From assembly GCF_902729435.1 (NCBI RefSeq), contig NZ_CACVCG010000112.1, positions 85,291 through 149,290 on the forward strand: DNA of 64,000 nucleotides, in the 5' to 3' direction. The translations under genes were made by a program, and so were the position numbers. Source of the stretch: Magnetospirillum sp. UT-4 (GTDB taxonomy: Bacteria; Pseudomonadota; Alphaproteobacteria; Rhodospirillales; Magnetospirillaceae). The notes under the pieces were generated by a model. That model made no database searches and was not told the DNA's origin. It saw nothing but the letters and a program-made list of their open reading frames with translations. Shown here one piece after another: positions 8,675 through 17,829 of the stretch. Position 1 is the stretch's first letter; the number at the start of each line of letters is the position of its first letter.

Positions 8675-9595
8675 ATGGCGGAGCGGCTTTTCCCGGCGGC
8701 GTATGGACGATCGGAGCACCTGACGCGGGCCGGCGAGGCGTTGGCGGATCGGCTGCGCGCGTCCGGCCTTCCCGTCGTCACGCCGTATGGCCTGCTGCTC
8801 GAGATGCGCCGCGTCTATGCCTCCGGGCAGCGGCTGTATCTGCGCTCCGACGCCCCCGATCCCGATTCCTACAACCGTCTGCGCCGCAATCTTCTTGATG
8901 CGCGGGTACTTGGTCCCGACGTCAATTACGGGCATCGCGCCTATCGGCTGCTGGATCTGGCTGACCCACCGGCCGATGAGGTCTGCTGCCTTGTCGATCC
9001 GTTGGTTTGCGTCTCGCATCTCTCGGCCTTGCAGCGCTATGGCCTGACTGACCGCCGGCCGCAGGCGCTGCTGCTGTCACGGCCGGCGGCGGCCATCGCG
9101 CGGCCGTTGCTGGCCGAGCGTATGCGTCTGGATGCTTCGGAGCCCCTGCCGCCGCAGGCCTTCGCCATGCCGCTGCCGCTGGTCAGCCACCCCAAGGTGG
9201 TGCGCCGCCGCAAGCTGCACCTGTCGCAGCCGTCCCATCCGGTGGAATCGGTCGCTCTGCGCGGTTGTCATGCCCGCATCACCACCATCGGCCAGACCTT
9301 CGCCGATACCCTGGCGGAGCCCGATCTGTGCGGCGGCATGGCCCATGTGCTGGAGATTTGGGGGCAGCATGCCGCCATCTATCTCGACGAGATCATCTCG
9401 GCCGTCGACCGCCATCCGCTGGCGATCGTCAAGGTCAGGGCCGGCTACGTGATCGAGGACCTCCTGGGCATTGCCGACCCGAGGGTGGACACCTGGGCGA
9501 AACTAGCCCAGCGCGGCGGCTCGCGCCTGCTCGATCCCTCGAAGCCCTACGCGCCCAGCTACTCCGCCCGCTGGATGATTTCGACCAATGTCTGA
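8675..9595 (+). CDS. AbiEi-type antitoxin / transcriptional repressor (type IV TA)
   Basis: A 306-residue protein with the layout of AbiEi antitoxins: an N-terminal winged-helix region (about 1-100) and a C-terminal antitoxin domain with the segments SHLSALQRYGLTDRRPQ and ALRGCHARITTIGQTFADTL. The antitoxin opposes the nucleotidyltransferase toxin without binding it (type IV) and represses the operon. It overlaps the toxin gene by eight bases. Functions other than phage defence, such as element maintenance, are possible. The pair sits between core genes, consistent with insertion. Confidence 0.85.
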   Translation: MAERLFPAAYGRSEHLTRAGEALADRLRASGLPVVTPYGLLLEMRRVYASGQRLYLRSDAPDPDSYNRLRRNLLDARVLGPDVNYGHRAYRLLDLADPPADEVCCLVDPLVCVSHLSALQRYGLTDRRPQALLLSRPAAAIARPLLAERMRLDASEPLPPQAFAMPLPLVSHPKVVRRRKLHLSQPSHPVESVALRGCHARITTIGQTFADTLAEPDLCGGMAHVLEIWGQHAAIYLDEIISAVDRHPLAIVKVRAGYVIEDLLGIADPRVDTWAKLAQRGGSRLLDPSKPYAPSYSARWMISTNV

Positions 9596-10484
9596 GACCC
9601 GGGACATCGACATCGCCGGCTGGGTCGGGAGGGCGGAGCCTGATCCCGTCCTGTTCCTGGAACGACAGGCGGCGGAGATCATTCTGAACGCCATCGCCTT
9701 GGCGCCGGAGCTTCAGGAGTCCATGCTGCTGAAGGGGGGAACCCTCATGGGGATGGCCTTCGACAGCCCGCGGCAGACCGCCGACATGGATTTCAGCGTG
9801 ACCTTCGCAGCCGCGGACGACGTCGCCGGCCGGCTGCGGAACAGCTTCGACCGAACCCTGCCGCGTGCCGCCGCGCGCCTGGGCTATGCCGACCTGGTGC
9901 TGAAGGTCCAGTCGGTGAAATACAGGCCGCGCAAGGACGGCTTCGCCGCCATGCAGGCGCCGGCCCTGCAGATGAGGATCGGCTACGCCCGCCGGGGATC
10001 GCCGCAGGAGGCGCATCTGCAGCGGGGGCAGTGCGCGGATGCGGTCCAAGTCGATATCAGCTTCAACGAGCCGGTCTTTTCCGCGCAGGTGCTCAGGCTG
10101 GTCCCTGATGGTACCACCGTCATGGCCTACTCGCTGATCGACATGATCGCCGAGAAGATGCGCGCCCTTTTGCAGCAGGAAGTGCGCAACGGCGGGCGCC
10201 GCGACCGGGGGCGGCGCCAGGACGTCTACGACATTGCCCTGCTGGTCGAGGCGCTGCCCGAGGATGCATCCCTGCGCGCCGGCATCCTCGAAGCGCTGCG
10301 CCGGAAATGCCGGGCGCGGTCCATCGAACCGACGCCCGCCTCGATGTCGGCCCAGGAGGTGAAGGAGCGAGCGCGGCGGGAATGGGCCTCGCTCGCCCTG
10401 GAAATCGGCGAGCTTCCCGATTTCGACGACCGCTTCCGAATCGTCGAGGCCTTCTACCGGTCGCTTCCGTGGAAGGAATCCTAG
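9588..10484 (+). CDS. AbiEii-type nucleotidyltransferase toxin
   Basis: A 298-residue member of the nucleotidyl transferase AbiEii/AbiGii family. Motif I, KGGT, is at residues 49-52 and the metal-binding DxD at 66-68. The later helix with DMIAEKMRALL and the basic RRDRGRRQDVYDIALL block matches motifs III-IV of the family. These toxins add nucleotides to tRNA or other targets and stop growth. Translation is coupled to abiEi through the overlap. The stop overlaps the purB stop by a few bases on the other strand. All expected motifs are intact, so it should be active. Confidence 0.87.
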   Translation: MSETRDIDIAGWVGRAEPDPVLFLERQAAEIILNAIALAPELQESMLLKGGTLMGMAFDSPRQTADMDFSVTFAAADDVAGRLRNSFDRTLPRAAARLGYADLVLKVQSVKYRPRKDGFAAMQAPALQMRIGYARRGSPQEAHLQRGQCADAVQVDISFNEPVFSAQVLRLVPDGTTVMAYSLIDMIAEKMRALLQQEVRNGGRRDRGRRQDVYDIALLVEALPEDASLRAGILEALRRKCRARSIEPTPASMSAQEVKERARREWASLALEIGELPDFDDRFRIVEAFYRSLPWKES

Positions 10485-11818
10485 GCCCGCCCGAACACCC
10501 GCTTGAAGATGGTATCGACGTGCTTGGTGTGGTAGCCGAGGTCGAACATCTCGTCGATCTGGGCGGCGGACAGGGCCTTCGACACTTCGGGATCGGCCTT
10601 CAGCAAAGCGAGGAACATGCCCTTGGTCTCGCGGCCCTGGCCGGCGGCGTCCCACACCTGCATGGCGTTGCGCTGGACCAGGCGGTAGGCGTCCTCGCGG
10701 CTGGTGCCGGCCTGGGTCAGCGCCAGCAGGATGCGCTGCGAGAAGATCAGGCCGCCCAGCTGGTTGAGGTTGCGCTCGACCACGTCGGGATAGACCACCA
10801 GCCTGGCCACCACGTTGGTCAGGCGGGCGAGGGCGAAGTCCAGGGTGATGGTGGCGTCGGGGCCGATATAGCGCTCCACCGAGGAATGCGAGATGTCGCG
10901 CTCGTGCCACAGCGCCACGTTCTCGTAGGCCGGCACGGCGTAGCCGCGCACCATGCGGGCGAGGCCGGTCAGGTTCTCGGTCAGCACCGGGTTGCGCTTG
11001 TGCGGCATGGCCGAGCTGCCCTTCTGCCCGGGCGAGAAGTATTCCTCGGCCTCGCGCACCTCGGTCCGCTGCATGTGGCGGATCTCCACCGCCACCCGCT
11101 CGATGGAGCTGGCGATGGTGCCCAGCGTGGCGAAGAACTGGGCGTGGCGGTCGCGCGGGATGACCTGGGTCGAGACCGGCTCGGGGGTCAGGCCCAGCTT
11201 GGCGGCGACGTGCTCCTCGACCCGGGGGTCGATGTTGGCGAAGGTGCCGACGGCGCCCGAGATGGCGCAGGTGGCGATGTCGGCGCGGGCCGCCAGCAGG
11301 CGCATCCTGGCGCGCTGGAACTCGGCGTGGAAGCCGGCGAATTTCAGGCCGATGGTCACCGGCTCGGCATGGATGCCGTGGCTGCGGCCCATGCAGACCA
11401 GGTCCTTGAACTCGAAGGCGCGGGTTTCCAGCGCCGCCAGCAGGCCGTCGATGTCGGCCAGCAGGATGTCGGCGGCCTGGGTCATCTGCACGGCGAGGCA
11501 GGTGTCGAGCACGTCCGACGAGGTCATGCCCTGGTGGATGAAGCGGGCCGGCTCGCCCACATGCTCGGCCAGCTCGGTCAGGAAGGCGATGACGTCGTGC
11601 CGGGTCTCGGCCTCGATGGCGTCGATGCGGGCGATGCGCTCGGGCGTGTAGGGCAGGTCGCCCTTGGCCCACACCGCCGCCGCCGCGTCCTTCGGGATCA
11701 CCCCCAGCTCCGCCAGCGCGTCGCAGGCATGGGCCTCGATCTCGAACCAGACGCGGAACTTGTTGGCGGCGTCCCAGATGGCGGTCATCTGGGGACGGGA
11801 ATAGCGGGCGATGGACAT
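10481..11818 (-). CDS. purB: Adenylosuccinate lyase PurB
   Basis: Cleaves SAICAR to AICAR and adenylosuccinate to AMP, so it serves both parts of purine synthesis. The protein has 445 residues and starts [11 protein letters not shown]. The fumarase/aspartase signature [10 protein letters not shown] is present, as are the TSSDVLDT and [10 protein letters not shown] blocks that carry the catalytic His and Ser. It is downstream of and in the same direction as the MarR-like gene, 32 bases away, and may share its transcript. Confidence 0.97.
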   Translation of the reverse strand: MSIARYSRPQMTAIWDAANKFRVWFEIEAHACDALAELGVIPKDAAAAVWAKGDLPYTPERIARIDAIEAETRHDVIAFLTELAEHVGEPARFIHQGMTSSDVLDTCLAVQMTQAADILLADIDGLLAALETRAFEFKDLVCMGRSHGIHAEPVTIGLKFAGFHAEFQRARMRLLAARADIATCAISGAVGTFANIDPRVEEHVAAKLGLTPEPVSTQVIPRDRHAQFFATLGTIASSIERVAVEIRHMQRTEVREAEEYFSPGQKGSSAMPHKRNPVLTENLTGLARMVRGYAVPAYENVALWHERDISHSSVERYIGPDATITLDFALARLTNVVARLVVYPDVVERNLNQLGGLIFSQRILLALTQAGTSREDAYRLVQRNAMQVWDAAGQGRETKGMFLALLKADPEVSKALSAAQIDEMFDLGYHTKHVDTIFKRVFGRA

Positions 11819-11850
11819 GGCTCGGCCTTCGGGCGGGTGAGGGGCGGGGA

Positions 11851-12315
11851 TCAGAGCGGCCGGGTGCGGCCGTAATGGATGAAGTCGGTCCAGGTGCGCT
11901 CGATGCGCTGCATGGTGCCGACCGTCGCCGCCAGGGCCTGGGCCACCTCGTCGCCGGCGCCCAGGGCGGCGGCCAGATCGTTCTGCAGGCGGCGCACGTC
12001 GGTGCACAGGGCGAGGCCCTTGTCGGTCAGCCGCAGGCGCACCGAGCGGCGGTCGTGGGGCGAGCGCTCCTGCGTCAGGTAGCCGTACTCGGTCAGCGCC
12101 TTGATGTTGTAGGACACGTTGGAGCCCTGGTAGTAGCCGCGGTCCTTGAGGTCGCGGATCACCACCTCGTTCTCGCCGATATTGTAGAGCAGCAGGGCCT
12201 GGACCGCGTTGATGTCCTCGATGCCGAGCTTGCGCAGCTCGGTCCGCAGCACATCGAGGAAGTGGCGGTGAAGACGCTCCACCAGTCGGATGATGTCGAA
12301 GTAGGGCTGGGTCAT
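11851..12315 (-). CDS. MarR-family winged-helix regulator, LdtR-like
   Basis: A 154-residue DNA-binding regulator. The winged-helix core spans about residues 35-105, with recognition-helix sequence YYQGSNVSYNIKALTEYGYL and the wing residues SPHDRRSVRLRLT. The DINAVQALLLYNIGENEV start of the domain resembles the LdtR subgroup, which controls a peptidoglycan L,D-transpeptidase in Liberibacter; the subgroup assignment rests on memory of the family. The upstream region holds GGAAT-N9-ATTCC (12356-12374), a possible operator shared with the divergent parA-like gene. Confidence 0.82.
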   Translation of the reverse strand: MTQPYFDIIRLVERLHRHFLDVLRTELRKLGIEDINAVQALLLYNIGENEVVIRDLKDRGYYQGSNVSYNIKALTEYGYLTQERSPHDRRSVRLRLTDKGLALCTDVRRLQNDLAAALGAGDEVAQALAATVGTMQRIERTWTDFIHYGRTRPL

Positions 12316-12463
12316 GGGCGGCGATTATATGACCCGGGTCGGTGCGCAACAACAAGGAATTTCATTGGTATTCCAAGCCGGTCGGCATTGCCGGGATTGT
12401 CTGGACCGGGGCGGGGACTGTATTGTGCCAGAATAACGCCAACGCCAGCAGGCGGGAGTACGG

Positions 12464-13561
12464 ATGTCCGAGGAAGATCAGGTGCCGGCCCGCCGCGCCC
12501 TTGTCATCACCGTCTTCAACCAGAAGGGCGGCGTCGCCAAGACCACCACCAGCGTCAATCTGGCGGTGGCGATGGCGGCCATGGGACGCAACGTCGTGCT
12601 GGTCGATCTGGACAGCCAGAGCAACGCCACCACCAATGTCGGCGTGGCGCCGCAGCAGCCCACCGGCGCCTACCACCTGATCACCGCCCGCGCCCCCTTC
12701 GACGAGTGCCTGAAGCCGACGCCCTACGACAATCTGCGCATGGTTCCCGGCTCGGACGAGCTGGCCTGGGCCGATATCGAGCTGGCCACCCACGACGACT
12801 GCCAGGCGGCCATGGTGCGGGCCTTCGCCAAGGTCCCCGACGGCGTCGAGGTGATCGTCGTCGATTGTCCGCCGGCCCCCGGCATCGTCTCGGTCAACGC
12901 CCTGGTCGCCGCCGACATGGTGGTGATGCCGGTCAGCCCCAACCCCCATTCCCTGGACGGCCTGCACAAGGCCTGGTTCAACGTCAACCGGGTGCGCACC
13001 CGCTTCAACCACGACCTGCACACCATCAACATCCTGCTGACCATGACCGAGGAGGGCGACCTGACCCGCCGCCTGGCCGAGGACATCGTCGCCGAATTCG
13101 GCGCCCGGGTGATGCCGGTGATGGTGCCGCGCGACCACGTGGTCATCGACGCCGCCGCCCGCGACACCCCGGTGACGGTGTTCGCACCGCATTCGCCGCC
13201 GGCCCGGGCCTATGTCCGTCTGGCCGAACTGCTGCTCAACCGCGCCGCCCACGTCGCCGCCGCCGGCGAGGACGACGAGGCCGAACGGAGCCACCGGGTG
13301 GCGGCCTCGGCCCTGCTCGACGTATGGCGGGCCGAGAGCGGCGATCGCCACCGCGACAACGAGATGCCGGCCGCCCCGCCGCCCGGCGACCCGCCGCTGC
13401 CCGGCTGGTCCGATCTGCATGCCGGTTTCGACGAAGTGGCGGGCCCCGGCCTGGGCTGGAAGGCGGCGGTGGGCATGATGCTGATCCTGCTGGGCGGCGT
13501 GCTGGGCTACGTCCTGGCCCTGGCCATCAACGTCTGGCCGATGGCGCCGATGCCGGTCTGA
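12464..13561 (+). CDS. ParA-family ATPase with C-terminal transmembrane helix
   Basis: A 365-residue protein. The deviant Walker A motif KGGVAKTT is at residues 21-28, the switch I region around DLDSQSNAT, and Walker B around VIVVDCPPAPG, as in ParA/Soj ATPases that position plasmids, chromosomes or protein cargo. Instead of ending after the ATPase fold it continues through a Pro-rich linker (about 305-320) into a hydrophobic helix (about 335-356) that should anchor it in the inner membrane. No ParB or parS-like site is next to it, so a role in plasmid partition is unlikely. The start ATG follows GGCGGGAG. Confidence 0.85.
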   Translation: MSEEDQVPARRALVITVFNQKGGVAKTTTSVNLAVAMAAMGRNVVLVDLDSQSNATTNVGVAPQQPTGAYHLITARAPFDECLKPTPYDNLRMVPGSDELAWADIELATHDDCQAAMVRAFAKVPDGVEVIVVDCPPAPGIVSVNALVAADMVVMPVSPNPHSLDGLHKAWFNVNRVRTRFNHDLHTINILLTMTEEGDLTRRLAEDIVAEFGARVMPVMVPRDHVVIDAAARDTPVTVFAPHSPPARAYVRLAELLLNRAAHVAAAGEDDEAERSHRVAASALLDVWRAESGDRHRDNEMPAAPPPGDPPLPGWSDLHAGFDEVAGPGLGWKAAVGMMLILLGGVLGYVLALAINVWPMAPMPV

Positions 13562-13564
13562 CCG

Positions 13565-13629
13565 TCAGGCGAGGCCGAGGAAGGTCAGCATCGCCCGGTC
13601 GACACCGTCCAGACGTCGCCCCGCTTCAT
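13565..13629 (-). pseudogene. mazF/pemK toxin remnant with internal deletion
   Basis: Reading from the ATG at 13629 gives MKRGDVW, the standard start of MazF/PemK toxins. A second frame that ends at the TGA at 13565 gives LDGVDRAMLTFLGLA, a typical MazF C-terminus. The roughly 85 codons between are missing and the two ends are out of frame. The ATG overlaps the mazE stop (ATGA), as in an intact operon. No functional toxin can be made. The junction lies near 13605. Confidence 0.8.
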
Positions 13630-13847
13630 GGGGCGCCGAGGTCCGAAACCGCGTCGATGAACGCCTGATCCTCGGCGGCCAAGGCGCTGGCCGCCACCGC
13701 CGCCGACTGGCGGTGGGCCTCCTGGCGGAAGGCCGCCGAGCGGGTGTCGGGCACCCAGACCTGGACCGGGCGCAACCCCTTGGCGCGCATGCGTTCGCGG
13801 TATGCGCGCATCTTCGAGCGGGAGCGGTCGCCGTTCAGTGCCGGCAT
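13626..13847 (-). CDS. MazE-type antitoxin (DUF3018 family)
   Basis: A 73-residue protein of the small antitoxin family usually paired with MazF-like toxins. The conserved core KMRAYRERMRAKGLRPVQVWVPD (residues 12-34) is complete and is followed by an alanine-rich helix. The gene appears whole, but its toxin partner has been reduced to a scar, making it an orphan antitoxin. A palindrome just upstream is a likely operator. Confidence 0.85.
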   Translation of the reverse strand: MPALNGDRSRSKMRAYRERMRAKGLRPVQVWVPDTRSAAFRQEAHRQSAAVAASALAAEDQAFIDAVSDLGAP

Positions 13848-13867
13848 GGGTCACCTCGCCAGGGATC

Positions 13868-13881
13868 GGTTACATGTAACC
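13868..13881. promoter_or_regulatory. Palindromic operator of the mazE gene
   Basis: The perfect 14-bp palindrome GGTTACATGTAACC ends 21 bases before the mazE ATG on the minus strand. Its position fits a binding site for antitoxin autorepression. Binding is inferred. Confidence 0.55.
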
Positions 13882-13905
13882 ATACCAGACGGCACCGACG
13901 CCGGT

Positions 13906-14493
13906 CTAGTCAAACAGCCCCTGCGCCGTCGGCGAGGTGTCGTCGGCGGTCGCCTCGAGCGGCGCGTCGGTGGGCGCCAGGACCGCGCCGAGGTCGGCGA
14001 TTGGGGTCGCCGGGTCGAGCCAGAGCGCTTCCTTGTCCGGGGGCAGCGCCACCGGCATTCGGCTGTGGATGTGGGCGAGGTCGGGGCGGGCGGCGCAGGT
14101 GACGATGGTGAAACGGCCGTTGTCCACCAGCCCGGCCAGGGCGAAGGGGCCATGGTCGGCGGGGCGGATGCGCATGCGGGTCTTGGCCTTGGCGCCGGGT
14201 CGCGGCATCCACTCGAACCAGCACGAGGCCGGCACCAGCACCCGGTGCCCGAGCAGGCGGCGGAAGGTCGGGCGCTCGGCCAGGGTCTCGGCGCGGGCGT
14301 TGATCAGCGGGCGCTTGTCCCACTCCACCGCCAGGCCCCAGGCCAGCAGCCAGGTCCGCCCGCCGGCGGCGATGACCAGGGCGCGGTCGGTGGGGCGCAC
14401 CTCGGCCTGATTGGGCAGCGGCGGCGGCTCGACCAGCCCGAAGCGGGCGGCGACCTCGCGGGCGGAATGATTCAGCTCGAACCGCGAACACAT
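13906..14493 (-). CDS. SRAP-domain protein (YedK/HMCES family)
   Basis: Binds abasic sites in single-stranded DNA through a covalent link with Cys2 and protects replication forks. The 195-residue protein starts MCSRFE, exposing Cys2 after Met removal. Other conserved elements are INARAET (active-site Asn and Glu), CWFEW, and HSRMPV with the catalytic His. It is next to the tlyA gene, four bases downstream, and may be co-transcribed with it. Confidence 0.94.
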   Translation of the reverse strand: MCSRFELNHSAREVAARFGLVEPPPLPNQAEVRPTDRALVIAAGGRTWLLAWGLAVEWDKRPLINARAETLAERPTFRRLLGHRVLVPASCWFEWMPRPGAKAKTRMRIRPADHGPFALAGLVDNGRFTIVTCAARPDLAHIHSRMPVALPPDKEALWLDPATPIADLGAVLAPTDAPLEATADDTSPTAQGLFD

Positions 14494-14497
14494 GGGA

Positions 14498-15241
14498 TCA
14501 GCCCTCCCGCCGCCCGACGATTAGGAATTCCTTGTTGCCCTCGGGCCCGGTGATCGGGCTTTCGCACAGGCCGAGAACCGACCAGCCCGGCAGGTCGGCC
14601 AGCCAGGCGGCGATGCGGTCGCACACCTCGGCGTGCAGCTCGGGCTCGCGCACCACCCCGCCCTTGCCGACCCGGCCCTTGCCGACCTCGAATTGCGGCT
14701 TGATCAGCGCCACCAGCAGCGCCCCCGGGCGGGTCAGCGCCAGCGCCGCCGGCAGCACCGTCTCCAGCCCGATGAAGCTGGCGTCGCACACCACCATGGC
14801 GGCCGGCTCGGGGATCTGCTCGGGCGTCAGGTGGCGGGCGTTGGTGCGTTCCAGCACCACCACCCGCGGATCGGTGCGCAGCTTCCACGCCAGCTGGCCG
14901 TGGCCGACATCGACGGCGTAGACCCTGGCCGCGCCCCGGCTCAGCAGCACGTCGGTGAAGCCGCCGGTCGAGGCGCCGACGTCGATGGCCACCATGCCGG
15001 CCGGGTCGATGGCGAAGCGGTCCAGCGCCTCGACCAGCTTCAGGCCGCCGCGCGATACCCAGGGATGGGTCTGGCCCTTCAGCTCGACCGCGGCATCGGC
15101 CGCCACCTGGGCGCCGGGCTTGTCGACCCGCCGGCCGCCGGCCAGGACCAGGCCGGCCATGACCAGCGCCTGGGCGCGGGCGCGGCTTTCGGCCAGGCCG
15201 CGATCCACCAGCAGCTGGTCGATGCGCATGCGGGTTCCCAT
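14498..15241 (-). CDS. tlyA: TlyA-family rRNA 2'-O-methyltransferase
   Basis: TlyA proteins methylate rRNA (in mycobacteria 16S C1409 and 23S C1920). The 247-residue protein has an N-terminal S4 RNA-binding domain (about 5-65, RIDQLLVDRGLAESRARAQALV), an SAM-binding FtsJ-like fold (VAIDVGASTGGFTDVLL at about 85-101) and the late motif LIKPQFE. A second in-frame ATG at 15229 (MRIDQLL) is an equally good start by family comparison. In many alphaproteobacteria it follows dxs; here dxs is not adjacent. Confidence 0.92.
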   Translation of the reverse strand: MGTRMRIDQLLVDRGLAESRARAQALVMAGLVLAGGRRVDKPGAQVAADAAVELKGQTHPWVSRGGLKLVEALDRFAIDPAGMVAIDVGASTGGFTDVLLSRGAARVYAVDVGHGQLAWKLRTDPRVVVLERTNARHLTPEQIPEPAAMVVCDASFIGLETVLPAALALTRPGALLVALIKPQFEVGKGRVGKGGVVREPELHAEVCDRIAAWLADLPGWSVLGLCESPITGPEGNKEFLIVGRREG

Positions 15242-15338
15242 CGGTCTACGGCTCCCTGCGAAAAACGGCTATGGAAATTGCCTCGGCGTTCATTGAGAAT
15301 AAATGAAACATCATCCGACGACCGTCAGAAGAAAGAAA

Positions 15339-16271
15339 ATGGCCACCCTGCTCTACACGCACCCGGCCTGCCTGCAGCACGACACCGGCGAATACCACCC
15401 CGAATGCGCCGAACGCCTGAGCACGATCCTGGCGGCGCTGGAGGGCGAGGAATTCATGGCCCTGCTGCGCGAGGAGGCGCCGCTGGCATCGCGCGAGCAG
15501 CTGCTGCGCGCCCACACCGCCCACCACCTGGACCATGTCCTCGATGCCGTGCCCCCGTCGGGCGAGCACCATCACATCGACCCCGACACGGTGATGTCGG
15601 CGCAATCGGGCGAAGCGGCGCTGCGGGCCGCCGGGGCGGTGGTGGCCGCCGTCGATGCGGTGGCCGCCGGCCAGGCCCGCAACGCTTTCTGTGCCGTCCG
15701 TCCGCCCGGCCACCATGCCGAGCGCGACGCCGCCATGGGCTTCTGCCTGTTCAACAACGCCGCCATCGGCGCCCTGCACGCCCGCGACGCGCACGGCTTC
15801 CAGCGGGTGGCGGTGATCGACTTCGACGTCCATCACGGCAACGGCTCGCAGCACATCCTGTGGGACGAACCCGGCACCTTCTACGGATCGACCCACCAGG
15901 AGCATGCCTACCCCAACACCGGCCTGGCCGAGGAGACCGGCGGCAAGGGCCGCATGGTCAACGTGCCGCTGCCGGCGGGCTCCGGCTCGGACGAGTTCCG
16001 CCAGGTGTTCGACGACATCATCGTGCACCGGCTCAAGGAGTTCGCCCCCGATTTCATCATCATCTCGGCCGGGTTCGACGCCCATGCCGCCGATCCCCTT
16101 GCCCATCTGCGGCTCAAGACCTCGGACTTCAAGTGGGCCACCGAAAGGCTCCTCGACGTCGCCGCGGCGAGCGCCGGCAACCGGGTGGTGTCGGTGCTGG
16201 AGGGCGGCTACGACCTGCCCGCCCTGGCCGCCTCGGTGCGCGAGCACGTGCGCGCCCTGTTGGGGCATTGA
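15339..16271 (+). CDS. Histone deacetylase-family amidohydrolase
   Basis: A zinc-dependent deacetylase-like enzyme of the arginase/deacetylase superfamily. Bacterial members act on acetylated polyamines, acetoin pathway proteins or unknown amides. The 310-residue protein has the HPECAERL start, RPPGHHA with the catalytic His pair, zinc ligands in DFDVHHGNG, a further Asp in SAGFDAHAADPLA, and the EGGYD loop near the C-terminus. An upstream ATG at 15303 would add 12 basic residues with no family match. The substrate cannot be told from sequence. It is divergent from tlyA. Confidence 0.9.
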   Translation: MATLLYTHPACLQHDTGEYHPECAERLSTILAALEGEEFMALLREEAPLASREQLLRAHTAHHLDHVLDAVPPSGEHHHIDPDTVMSAQSGEAALRAAGAVVAAVDAVAAGQARNAFCAVRPPGHHAERDAAMGFCLFNNAAIGALHARDAHGFQRVAVIDFDVHHGNGSQHILWDEPGTFYGSTHQEHAYPNTGLAEETGGKGRMVNVPLPAGSGSDEFRQVFDDIIVHRLKEFAPDFIIISAGFDAHAADPLAHLRLKTSDFKWATERLLDVAAASAGNRVVSVLEGGYDLPALAASVREHVRALLGH

Positions 16272-16280
16272 CCAACTAAA

Positions 16281-16371
16281 CCCGTCGTTCCCGCGCAGGC
16301 GGGAACCCAGGAGTCGCGGACGGGCTGGCGGTGCACCCCCTGGGTCCCCGCCTGCGCGGGGACGACGGGGT
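16281..16371. repeat. REP-like intergenic palindromic element
   Basis: The ends are mutual inverted repeats: CCCGTCGTTCCCGCGCAGGC at the left and GCCTGCGCGGGGACGACGGG at the right, with inner repeats around CCCAGG/CCTGGG. A related element lies at 43711-43797. This form is a common dispersed repeat in alphaproteobacterial genomes. It fills the gap between the deacetylase and gor genes and would fold as a long hairpin. Confidence 0.7.
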
Positions 16372-16452
16372 GGTGGATGTCAGCGTCTCATCATCCGGTG
16401 GGGGTGGTTTCGCGCCGCGGCGATTGCCACGTTGTGAGGACGGGAGAGTCCG

Positions 16453-17829
16453 ATGACTGCCTTCGACTACGATCTGGTGGTGCTGGGCGCCGGTTCCGGC
16501 GGGGTGCGGGCGTCGCGTCTGGCGGCCAAGGCCGGGGCGCGGGTGGCGGTGGTGGAATCGTCGCGGGTCGGCGGCACCTGCGTCATGCGCGGCTGCGTGC
16601 CCAAGAAGCTGCTGGTGATGGGCTCGCGCTTCGCCGAGGACATCGCCGACGCCGCCGGCTTCGGCTGGGACATCGGCGCCGTGTCGTTCGACTGGGCACG
16701 CCTGGTGGCGGCCAAGAACGCCGAACTGAACCGCCTGGAATCGGTGTATCTGCGCATGCTGCGCGACAGCGGCGTCGATCTGGTCGAGGGGCGGGGGGGT
16801 CTGGCCGGGCCGCATGCGGTGGCGGTGGCGGGGCGCACCCTCTCGGCCGAACGCGTCCTGATCGCCACCGGCGGCCGGCCGTGGCTGCCGCAGGTGCCGG
16901 GCATCGAGCACGCCATCACCTCCAACGAGGCCCTCGACCTGATGCAGCTGCCGGCCCGTATGGTCATCGTCGGCGGCGGCTACATCGCGGTGGAATTCGC
17001 CGGCATCTTCGCCGCCCTGGGGGTCAAGGTGACCCAGATCCTGCGCGGCGACACCCTGCTGCGCGGCTTCGACCAGGACGTTCGGGCGGCGCTGACCACC
17101 GAGATGGCGGGCAAGGGCGTCGAGGTGCGCTGCGAGACGGTGGTGCGCTCCATTGAGAGGGCCGGCAAGGCCTATTCCCTGCGCCTGTCGGGCGACGAGA
17201 CCATCGAGACCGACCTGGTCCTCTACGCCACCGGGCGGCGCCCCAACACCGAGGGCCTGGGGCTGGAGGAGGCCGGCATCGGCCTCGACGACCACGGCGC
17301 GGTGAAGGTGGACCAATGGTCGCGCACCGCCTTGGACTCGGTCTACGCCATCGGCGACGTCACCGACCGCCTGAACCTGACGCCGGTGGCGCTGGCCGAG
17401 GCCAACGCCCTGGTCGCCACCCTGTTCGAGGACCGCCCGACCAGCGTGGATTACGACAACATCCCCACCGCCGTGTTCTCCAACCCGCCGGTGGGCACGG
17501 TGGGCCTGTCCGAGGCGGCGGCGCGGCGGCGCTGCGGCGACATCCACGTCTACCTCTCGCGCTTCAAGCCCATGCGCAACACCCTGGCCGGGCGGGATGA
17601 ACGCACCCTGATGAAGCTGGTGGTGGACGCGGCCTCCGATCGTGTGGTCGGGCTGCACGTGGTCGGCCCCGACGCTCCCGAAATGGTCCAGGGCTTCGCC
17701 GTGGCGATGAAGTGCGGCGCCACCAAGGCCCAGTTCGACGCCACCATCGGCATCCACCCCACCGCCGCCGAGGAACTGGTCACCCTGCGCGACCGGCGCC
17801 CCGATCCCTGTCCGGAGGACGAGCAATGA
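16453..17829 (+). CDS. gor: Glutathione-disulfide reductase
   Basis: Reduces glutathione disulfide with NADPH. The 458-residue flavoprotein has the FAD motif GAGSGG (12-17), the redox-active disulfide in GTCVMRGCVPKK (Cys43 and Cys48), an NADPH-binding Rossmann segment around VGGGYIAVEFAG, and the C-terminal active-site HPTAAEE. The MRGC form of the disulfide motif and overall length fit glutathione reductase rather than dihydrolipoamide dehydrogenase. Its stop overlaps the next start by four bases, so three genes (gor, 17826, 18065) form a coupled run. Confidence 0.92.
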   Translation: MTAFDYDLVVLGAGSGGVRASRLAAKAGARVAVVESSRVGGTCVMRGCVPKKLLVMGSRFAEDIADAAGFGWDIGAVSFDWARLVAAKNAELNRLESVYLRMLRDSGVDLVEGRGGLAGPHAVAVAGRTLSAERVLIATGGRPWLPQVPGIEHAITSNEALDLMQLPARMVIVGGGYIAVEFAGIFAALGVKVTQILRGDTLLRGFDQDVRAALTTEMAGKGVEVRCETVVRSIERAGKAYSLRLSGDETIETDLVLYATGRRPNTEGLGLEEAGIGLDDHGAVKVDQWSRTALDSVYAIGDVTDRLNLTPVALAEANALVATLFEDRPTSVDYDNIPTAVFSNPPVGTVGLSEAAARRRCGDIHVYLSRFKPMRNTLAGRDERTLMKLVVDAASDRVVGLHVVGPDAPEMVQGFAVAMKCGATKAQFDATIGIHPTAAEELVTLRDRRPDPCPEDEQ

